Positions 58,490 through 64,000 of a DNA stretch of 64,000 nucleotides are shown here, piece by piece (positions within the stretch are counted from its first letter, which is position 1; every line of letters starts with the position of its first letter). Made by a program: the position numbers and the translations under genes. This stretch comes from DAOULT01 sp964646625 (GTDB taxonomy: Bacteria; Chloroflexota; Anaerolineae; CAZYHC01), in NCBI GenBank assembly GCA_964646625.1, contig CAZYHC010000002.1, positions 136,942-200,941 on the forward strand. The letters are read 5' to 3'. The notes beneath the pieces are model-generated. The model did no database searches and was not told the origin of the DNA. It saw nothing but the letters and a program-made list of their open reading frames with translations.

Positions 58490-58982
58490 GACTGAGGAAA
58501 TCGTAATCAACACCGGTCCAGTCATTGCGATTATGGCTGCTCTGGGTAGCCTGAATGCCCTGCAGATTTATCGCCGGGTATGGGTACCCTGGGCGGTTTG
58601 CCAGGAAATGCTGGCAGGTGGCCCCAGTGGGTTTGCGGTAGCAGAATTTGAAGCAGCACACTGGTTGCAGAAGGATTCAACCCCCCTGGAAATTGCTCCC
58701 ATTCTTATCAATTCACTCGACCGAGGGGAAGCGGCTGTTATCCAGTTGGCACTGAACCAAAACGTCCAGACTGTTTGCATTGATGAGATGGCGGGAAGGC
58801 GTATTGCCAAACTGAGTGGCCTTTTGGTCACTGGTTCTATCGGCGTTCTGCTTCGTGCCAGACGAGAAGGTTATCAGTTTTCAATGCGAGACGCTATTCA
58901 GCGCATGAGACAAAGAGGTGTTTGGTTAAGTGAACGCGTGGTCACCTTTGCGCTTGCCCAGGCTGGTGAAGAATCTGAGTAG
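58482..58982 (+). CDS. DUF3368 PIN-like toxin
   Basis: 166-residue predicted ribonuclease-type toxin. PIN-like motifs are VINTGPVIAI (Asn at the usual first Asp place, as in many DUF3368 proteins), LDRGEAAVIQLAL and VCIDEMAGRRIAKLSGLLVT then GSIGVLLRAR. Partner of the UPF0175 antitoxin. Whether the Asn still allows metal binding is uncertain. Confidence 0.85.
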   Translation: MHRTEEIVINTGPVIAIMAALGSLNALQIYRRVWVPWAVCQEMLAGGPSGFAVAEFEAAHWLQKDSTPLEIAPILINSLDRGEAAVIQLALNQNVQTVCIDEMAGRRIAKLSGLLVTGSIGVLLRARREGYQFSMRDAIQRMRQRGVWLSERVVTFALAQAGEESE

Positions 58983-59149
58983 CTGATCAGCTCTCTATAT
59001 GTGTGCAGGGGATGGAAAAGTATTCTGAGTTATTATGTGCAAGCGGTGCCCGATCAAAGGGGGGTGCACTTCACACACACGCGCGGCATGTGATGCGCGG
59101 TCCATTAGGCGGACACGTCGCGTTAGCTTCATTTCATGGAAAGGGATGA

Positions 59150-59563
59150 ATGACAAAAAGACAAAAGAGGTGGGTTTACAGCCCATCCAAAGCTCCCAAA
59201 CCCAAAGTACCAGAGAGCGTCAAGAGAGAGTTGGAAAAGAAGGCCGAGGAACTCGTGGAGACGGTTCTCAAACCGCAGCACATCCAGCCTCCACCCGAAG
59301 AAGCGCTCTTCAACTACATTGTGGACATTTATGCCAAGTGGTACCGCAGTTACTTTTACTTCTGTTCCAAGTATCACTGCCCTGGCCCTAATGCTATCTC
59401 GCCATACTTTGAGGACAGGTTTGCTCGGCTGGAGTATGTTGGGAACGATCGTTTCAATCTCTCGTTTATGAGGTACACGGGAAAGTGGGTGGAGATCTAC
59501 ACGGATTTGACGCTGGACGAGAGTTTAGAGGCTGTCCGAGATGATCCGTGGTTTCACCCATGA
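59150..59563 (+). CDS. Conserved hypothetical protein
   Basis: 137 residues, basic N-terminus (MTKRQKRWVYSPSKAPKPKV) and an aromatic, well-structured C-terminal part (FNYIVDIYAKWYRSYFYFCS; YVGNDRFNLSFMRYTGKWVE). I recall similar small proteins in many bacteria but no function. AAAGGG precedes the ATG. Upstream 59104-59138 has CATTAGGCGG...GCGTTAGC, wording like an integron attC end, so it could once have been a gene cassette; weak. Confidence 0.75.
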   Translation: MTKRQKRWVYSPSKAPKPKVPESVKRELEKKAEELVETVLKPQHIQPPPEEALFNYIVDIYAKWYRSYFYFCSKYHCPGPNAISPYFEDRFARLEYVGNDRFNLSFMRYTGKWVEIYTDLTLDESLEAVRDDPWFHP

Positions 59564-59651
59564 CGAGTTTGCTCAAGCCGTCGCTGCAACCGACGGTGCT
59601 TTCCAGCCTGCCATGCGCCCTGTGAGTTCAATTTAGGAAGGGGGCATAGCT

Positions 59652-60638
59652 ATGCCGACAAATCTTCCTCCAGAGTACTTTGAAGCGGAAACGCGATATC
59701 GGGCCGCCCAATCGACGGCGGAGAAAATCGCCTGCCTCGAAGAGTTAATTAGCACCATTCCTAAACACAAGGGCACGGACAAACTGAGGGCGGATTTTCG
59801 CAGGCGCCTCTCCAAGTTAAAAGCCGCGTCCCAGACCCGAAAACGCGCCAGCAGGCAACACTCCGCCTTCCTTATCAGAAAAGAAGGCGCGGGGCAGGTG
59901 GTGGTAGTCGGTCCTACCAATGTGGGAAAATCCGCGCTGGTAGCAGTTCTGACCAACGCCTCCCCCGAAGTGGCGGATGCCCCTTACACCACCTGGCAAC
60001 CCACTCCCGGCATGATGCCGGTGGAAAACATCCAAATCCAGTTGGTAGATACCCCCCCGCTGGACAGGGACTTTGTAGAGCCGGAACTAATGGATCTGAT
60101 CCGAAGATCAGACCTCATCCTGTTAGTGGTGGATCTGCAAACGTACCCAGTACAGCAGCTTGAGGATACGATCGCTTTGCTGCAAGAACACCGTATCGGG
60201 CCTTATCATCTGAAAGATCGTTACCCCCAACAGAGAGGTATGACCTTCATACCGCTGCTGGTGCTGGCTAACAAGAGCGATGACGAGAGTTTAGATGAGG
60301 TTTTCGAGATTTTTTGCGAACTGCTTGAGGATGACTGGCCTTTGCTCCCTGTCTCGGCGGCTACCGGTCGCAACCTTGAACGTTTGAAGTGGGTTGTGTT
60401 CGAGCGGTTGGGAATCATCCGCGTTTACTCCAAAGCTCCCGGCAAGGAGCCCGATCTCAGCGCGCCGTTCGTATTGCAGAAAGGGAGCACCGTAGCGGAG
60501 TTTGCAAGAGAGGTCCATCAAGATTTCTTCAAGAAACTTAAGGCGGCTCGAGTCTGGGGCAGTGGCGTATATGACGGTCAGATGGTACAGCGAGACCACG
60601 TCCTTCATGACAGCGACGTGGTAGAACTGCGCATTTAG
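59652..60638 (+). CDS. DRG/Obg-like GTPase with C-terminal TGS domain
   Basis: 328 residues. Helical N-terminus, then G1 GPTNVGKSA, G3 LVDTPP, G4 LANKSD and G5 PVSAATG, followed by a TGS domain (FVLQKGSTVAEFAREVHQDF, VLHDSDVVELRI). DRG-type GTPases bind ribosomes or RNA. The bacterial short form has unknown role. Spacing from the hypothetical gene is 88 bp; that gap holds a small CCGTCG/CGACGG hairpin at 59578-59596. Confidence 0.9.
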   Translation: MPTNLPPEYFEAETRYRAAQSTAEKIACLEELISTIPKHKGTDKLRADFRRRLSKLKAASQTRKRASRQHSAFLIRKEGAGQVVVVGPTNVGKSALVAVLTNASPEVADAPYTTWQPTPGMMPVENIQIQLVDTPPLDRDFVEPELMDLIRRSDLILLVVDLQTYPVQQLEDTIALLQEHRIGPYHLKDRYPQQRGMTFIPLLVLANKSDDESLDEVFEIFCELLEDDWPLLPVSAATGRNLERLKWVVFERLGIIRVYSKAPGKEPDLSAPFVLQKGSTVAEFAREVHQDFFKKLKAARVWGSGVYDGQMVQRDHVLHDSDVVELRI

Positions 60639-60669
60639 ATCGTGCCCTATCAAGTGATGGCGTGGTTAA

Positions 60670-61379
60670 ATGGCAATGAAAAATCAGACAAGGTGGCAGT
60701 TAGCACAGGATTATGAGTTAAGTTGGTGGAGAGGCTATAATAAAGAGATTGAGTGGTATTATAGAATATGCTCACAAGAAGTTGAAGATTTTACTAAGCC
60801 TTTCCTGGCAATAAATCAAGCAACAACCATCTTGGAAATAGGTTCCGGTCCAGTAGGGGCTTTGACATTTTTAAAATCAAACAACAAGTATGCGATTGAT
60901 CCCTTAGAAGATTTTTTTTCAAATAAAGAAGAATGGGTACGGCTCCGAGACCCCGAGGTAAAATACCAAAAAGGTAAAGGCGAAAATCTTCCCTATAAAG
61001 AAGAATTTTTTGATCTGATTATTTTAGATAACGTTCTGGATCATTGCGAAAATCCAGTATTGGTGTTGGACGAAGTGCATCGTGTGTTAAAAAAAGTGGT
61101 ATCATTTTCTTGAGACAAAATTTATACAGTTGGTGGGGTAGCCAGATACGTAGCATTATGGAACTGGCGACGATTGATAAGGCGCATCTGTTTACATTTA
61201 GTAAAAAGCAGTTACTTGATTGCTTTATGCAAAGGTCCTGGGAAATTAAAATGCATAAAGGCTATGGCCACTCAAGCACGTGGCTTGATGATTTGAGTAC
61301 GCTAACAGTTAAAGGATTGGTAAAGGCGATTTTATCAATTGCCCGAAGTAGGACACTATTTATTCTGGAAAAACGATGA
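60670..61379 (+). pseudogene. SAM-dependent methyltransferase gene with frameshift in an A7 run
   Basis: Two frames join into one 235-residue methyltransferase. Frame one (to a stop at 61113) has SAM motif ILEIGSGPVGALTFLKSNNK and FDLIILDNVLDHCENPVLVL up to VHRVLKK. Frame two continues SGIIFLRQNLYSWWGSQIRS to a stop at 61379. The switch needs a -1 shift in the seven A residues at 61089-61095, read A AAA AAA in frame, which is also a known slippery heptamer. A one-base deletion, sequencing error or programmed shift all fit. The gene is much richer in AT than its neighbours. Confidence 0.75.
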
Positions 61380-61386
61380 GGTCTAA

Positions 61387-62535
61387 ATGCTAGACAACAT
61401 TACCTGGGACGCGCAAGAGATCGAGCGCCGCAAGCAGACCATGCGTGATCTGTGGGCCTACAGACGGGTGGACCACATCCCCGTCGTGATCTGGCTGGTC
61501 TGTAATCCTCACGGCTATACCGCCAGGGAGCTGCTGCTGGACGGAGAGAAACAACTGGAGGCCAACCTGGTGGCGGTCGAGCGTTGTCTGAGGACGCTGC
61601 CCGACGATTACATCCCCTGGCTCAGGCCCGACGTAGGCTACATGACTATAGCCACCGTCTACGGCTGCAAGGTCTACTGGAACGAGAGTGACCCCGATCA
61701 GATGCCGGGCGTGGAGGGGCCCATCATCCACGACATGGCCCGGGTCTATGAACTGGAGCGGATCGAGCCGGCCACGGCCGGCCTGATGCCCGAATGCCTG
61801 CGGCGTATCCGCCTCTTCGTGGAGCGGACCAAAGGGCAGATCCCCCTGTCGGGCCTTGATCTGGGTGGGCCGCTGAACACCTGCAAGGACCTGATAGAGA
61901 CCAACCTGATGTACACCGCCTTCTACGACAGCCCGGAGGAGTTTCACTATCTCCTGAACCACATCGCCGAGACCCTGATCGCCTGCTACGACCTGATCAT
62001 TCAGGCCGCCGGTGGTCTCGATAAAATGACCACCACCGACTTCGATCCCACCTGGGCCCCGGAAGGGCACAAGGGCTTTTGCAGCGACGACGTGTGTGCC
62101 ACCATTCACCCCCGGCTGTTTGAGACCTTCGGTCAGCCTTACAACAGCCGCCTCTACGCCCGCTATGGCGGCGGCCTGCTGCACAACTGCGGCCCCCATC
62201 CGGCGGCTGACCTGTACCTGGATCACGCCCCGTCCATTAAGGGCCTCAACTGCTCCTGGCGTTACACCCGGAACGATATGGAGAAATTGAGGCGAGCCTT
62301 CGCCGGGAGGGGGCTGGTATTCGCCATGTTCGACAACGACGAGACCCCTGAGCAGATGATGGCCGGCTACGCAGAAATGGCCGAGACCCTGGCCCCTGAT
62401 ACCATCGGGGTGCCGGTCTGCGTTATGGACGGCGAGGGATATTCCGATGAAGACATCCTGGAGACCTATCTGGGGTTGAGGAAGATCGGCGAGGAGTATG
62501 CAGCTAACATACGGTGGTCCGAGAACAATTCGTGA
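61387..62535 (+). CDS. UroD/MtaA-superfamily protein, probable cobalamin-dependent methyltransferase
   Basis: 382 residues related to uroporphyrinogen decarboxylase and to corrinoid methyltransferases MtaA/CmuA. It has a zinc-type His-x-Cys in LLHNCGP (H266, C268), as methyltransferases have, rather than the decarboxylase N-terminal RxPxWxMRQAGR motif. It may transfer the methyl group from the corrinoid protein (53464) to an acceptor such as tetrahydrofolate or a thiol. The frameshifted gene ends 7 bp before it. GGTCTA before the ATG is a weak ribosome site. Confidence 0.82.
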   Translation: MLDNITWDAQEIERRKQTMRDLWAYRRVDHIPVVIWLVCNPHGYTARELLLDGEKQLEANLVAVERCLRTLPDDYIPWLRPDVGYMTIATVYGCKVYWNESDPDQMPGVEGPIIHDMARVYELERIEPATAGLMPECLRRIRLFVERTKGQIPLSGLDLGGPLNTCKDLIETNLMYTAFYDSPEEFHYLLNHIAETLIACYDLIIQAAGGLDKMTTTDFDPTWAPEGHKGFCSDDVCATIHPRLFETFGQPYNSRLYARYGGGLLHNCGPHPAADLYLDHAPSIKGLNCSWRYTRNDMEKLRRAFAGRGLVFAMFDNDETPEQMMAGYAEMAETLAPDTIGVPVCVMDGEGYSDEDILETYLGLRKIGEEYAANIRWSENNS

Positions 62536-62554
62536 GAAAGGGGTATCACCAAGT

Positions 62555-62755
62555 ATGTCCGAGAAACAGAAAAGCGAATTTTTTCGTGAATATAGCCTGA
62601 TTGCTGCTCGCAAACAGTTATCTACGAAAACTCCAGCAGTCCATCAGAAAAAGGCTCTAAATGACTTGGATAAATGGTTTAAGAGCAAACCCCTCTCCCC
62701 CATACCGGAGGTATTCTCGTTTGTTAAGGAAGGTGGAGATGCCCAGCCGTCGTAA
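62555..62755 (+). pseudogene. N-terminal scrap of a DEAD/DEAH-type helicase gene
   Basis: 66 residues: SEKQKSEFFREYSLIAARKQ, then HQKKALNDLDKWFKSKPLSP and a stop. This resembles the N-terminal region that precedes the Walker A motif in superfamily 2 helicases (HQ..AL..L..WF). It ends before any ATP-binding residue. The start has GGGGTATC only. It overlaps the next start by 17 bp. Confidence 0.4.
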
Positions 62756-63179
62756 AGAAATCGCTTTCTATCTATTCGATAGTATGTGGCAAACGATGGC
62801 CCTGCTCGTCTGTGGGACGCTGGCCTCGATGTGCCTCAGCGCCTACCTGCCTCCAGACCTGGTTCGCGATGTCTTATCAAGAGAAATGAACGTGGGATTG
62901 ATCGTTCTGGCCGTCATCATCGGTTTTTTAACCCCCGGCCCCAGGTACATCGTCTACCCGCTGATGGCCCTGCTGGTCAGTCAAGGAATGGATGTAGGAC
63001 TGGTGGTCGCCTATCTTTCCGGTGATGTTTTGACAGAACCCTCGGTTGTCTTCCTGGAAATTGACCGGCTGGGCATAGGGTTTTTCTTCAGAAGGCTTTT
63101 TATCTCTGTAGTTATAGCCACTCTGGCCGGTCTGATGGCCTCTTTCGTTTTCAGCTATTTGGGGATGAGATTAAGATGA
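62739..63179 (+). CDS. Half-size membrane transporter-like protein A
   Basis: 146 residues with four predicted helices and the motif GFLTPGPRYIVYPLMALLVS. It overlaps the next gene by 4 bp (ATGA), and that gene has the matching motif GIITPGPIYAIYPLVFVLKE. The pair resembles a permease of the DUF318/ArsP-like group cut into two halves, but no metal or thiol motif is seen. AAGGTGGAG precedes the ATG at 62739. Confidence 0.7.
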   Translation: MPSRRKEIAFYLFDSMWQTMALLVCGTLASMCLSAYLPPDLVRDVLSREMNVGLIVLAVIIGFLTPGPRYIVYPLMALLVSQGMDVGLVVAYLSGDVLTEPSVVFLEIDRLGIGFFFRRLFISVVIATLAGLMASFVFSYLGMRLR

Positions 63180-63748
63180 AGGATGGAGAAAAGATGGAAA
63201 AGACAAAGAAAAGGGCAAACGAGGGAGCAACCCTTTCTCCACGTTCAACGCTGTTTATATGCGCGATCCTTTTGCTTTTTTCCCTGGGGCTGTATCTCTT
63301 CAAGCCGACCGAGATACAAGAGATATTTATTGCCGAGGTGAGTGTCTTTATCAAGATCGCCGTTATCACCTTTTTCGCCGTTCTGATCTCTGCTGTGATT
63401 CATTTCCTGGTGCCGGATACCTATGTCAAGGACAGGCTGGGCTTGGGAAAGAATATGAGAGGCCGGTCGCCGTTAATCGCCATTGTGGGGATCATCACGC
63501 CGGGGCCTATTTATGCCATCTACCCGCTGGTGTTTGTTTTAAAAGAGAAAGGGATGAGCGAGGAAAATATCGTGACCTTTATGACGGCTCAGATGATGAC
63601 CGGCCCGGCCAGAGCGCCGCTAGAGATTGGCTTTTTTGGTCTGCATTTTTATCTTTTAAGGGTTATTCTGGCTTTTTTTTTGAGCATCCTGGCCGGTTTC
63701 ATGTACAGGTTGCTCCTATGGCGAGCTCCTCGCAAAGGCAGATTATGA
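63176..63748 (+). CDS. Half-size membrane transporter-like protein B
   Basis: 190 residues with four to five helices and GIITPGPIYAIYPLVFVLKE, similar to the motif in protein A. A second ATG seven codons in is possible. Probably forms a heterodimer with protein A. The C-terminus MTGPARAPLEIGFFGLHFYL aligns with SGDVLTEPSVVFLEIDRLGI of protein A. Confidence 0.7.
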   Translation: MKDGEKMEKTKKRANEGATLSPRSTLFICAILLLFSLGLYLFKPTEIQEIFIAEVSVFIKIAVITFFAVLISAVIHFLVPDTYVKDRLGLGKNMRGRSPLIAIVGIITPGPIYAIYPLVFVLKEKGMSEENIVTFMTAQMMTGPARAPLEIGFFGLHFYLLRVILAFFLSILAGFMYRLLLWRAPRKGRL

Positions 63749-63842
63749 TTTTGGTGCACCAGACCCAGAATGGCAGGCTCAGCTCGTGCTCTTTGTGATA
63801 ATAAACTGGATGATATACATAATCATAAAAGGAGGTTGATTA

Positions 63843-64000
63843 ATGAAAGAGAAATTAGCCATTGAAGGCGGCACGCCAGTCAAGACCACACCCAACCCGC
63901 CCATGTACCCCGGCGGGCTGGCAGTTGGCGAGGAAGAGAAGAAAGAAGTGCTGGAGGTTCTGGAGCGCCAGTATCTCTTCCGCTACTACGGGCCGAAGGA
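63843..64000 (+). CDS. DegT/DnrJ/EryC1-family aminotransferase (3' partial)
   Basis: The first 52 codons read MKEKLAIEGGTPVKTTPNPP and EEEKKEVLEVLERQYLFRYY then GPK, the typical start of PLP-dependent sugar aminotransferases of the DegT family. AAAGGAGGT lies 7 bp before the ATG. The PLP lysine is outside the window. Such enzymes aminate keto-sugars or scyllo-inosose, consistent with sugar-like chemistry in this region. Confidence 0.85.
   Translation, partial: MKEKLAIEGGTPVKTTPNPPMYPGGLAVGEEEKKEVLEVLERQYLFRYYGPK

Noticed and set aside
1..64000. tRNA or rRNA genes
   Set aside because: I looked for T-loop-like GTTCGANTC blocks and rRNA signatures and saw none that could be supported; a tRNAscan run would settle this.

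Overview
The window looks like a chromosome segment of a Chloroflexota bacterium, probably an Anaerolineae-like lineage. The clues are an alternative complex III (ACIII) locus, a TPTPTP-linker lipoprotein of the monoderm type, secreted proteins ending in a hydrophobic YLPI/DLPI tail, a membrane pyrophosphatase, and many dispersed palindromic intergenic repeats. The assignment is inference from gene content; there is no rRNA or tRNA gene in the window to test it.

Layout. 1-2.5 kb: end of an export-type ABC ATPase, its HlyD-like lipoprotein, and rsmG. 2.5-13.4 kb: a MITE-like element, a secreted M23 peptidase with a beta-propeller, a secreted beta-helix protein, the proton pyrophosphatase HppA, a multidomain secreted protein, then a ParA ATPase coupled to an unusual proline-repeat membrane protein. 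13.4-25 kb: nicotinate phosphoribosyltransferase, a small membrane protein, a GAF-nucleotidyl cyclase, selA, a broken Uma2 gene, fabF, a toxin-antitoxin pair, a trypsin-like protease with a free copy of its N-terminal domain, murA (with the Cys-to-Asp change linked to fosfomycin resistance) and a SAM hydrolase.

25-42 kb, all on the minus strand, is the most interesting block. A pentaheme cytochrome, a molybdopterin-type subunit, an iron-sulfur subunit, an NrfD subunit, a DUF3341 subunit and two cytochromes c form an ACIII-type quinol oxidoreductase. It runs directly into a b5-like/DUF2231 protein, a UbiA prenyltransferase (4-bp gap) and a geranylgeranyl-reductase-like flavoprotein. Downstream lie a second flavoprotein and a tight methyltransferase / type III polyketide synthase / IorA-like enzyme operon. 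Together these suggest local synthesis or tailoring of a lipid quinone or phenolic lipid used by, or alongside, ACIII. The ACIII operon is itself interrupted by a 2.5 kb islet of toxin-antitoxin parts, a DMT transporter and a THEP1-type NTPase.

42-49.4 kb: a TCA-cycle cluster (FAD-linked oxidase, isocitrate dehydrogenase, aconitase, two tandem citrate synthases whose central 885 bp look identical). 50-56.7 kb: a sugar-type ABC importer, a corrinoid protein, a non-pyrrolysine MttB-family methyltransferase and a mutarotase-fold protein; a UroD/MtaA-like methyltransferase follows at 61.4 kb. These suggest corrinoid-dependent demethylation of an imported compound. 56.7-64 kb is accessory: an orphan gene between direct repeats, a probable group II intron scrap, a toxin-antitoxin pair, a TGS GTPase, a frameshifted AT-rich methyltransferase, a helicase scrap, two half-size membrane transporters, and the start of a DegT-family aminotransferase cut by the window end.
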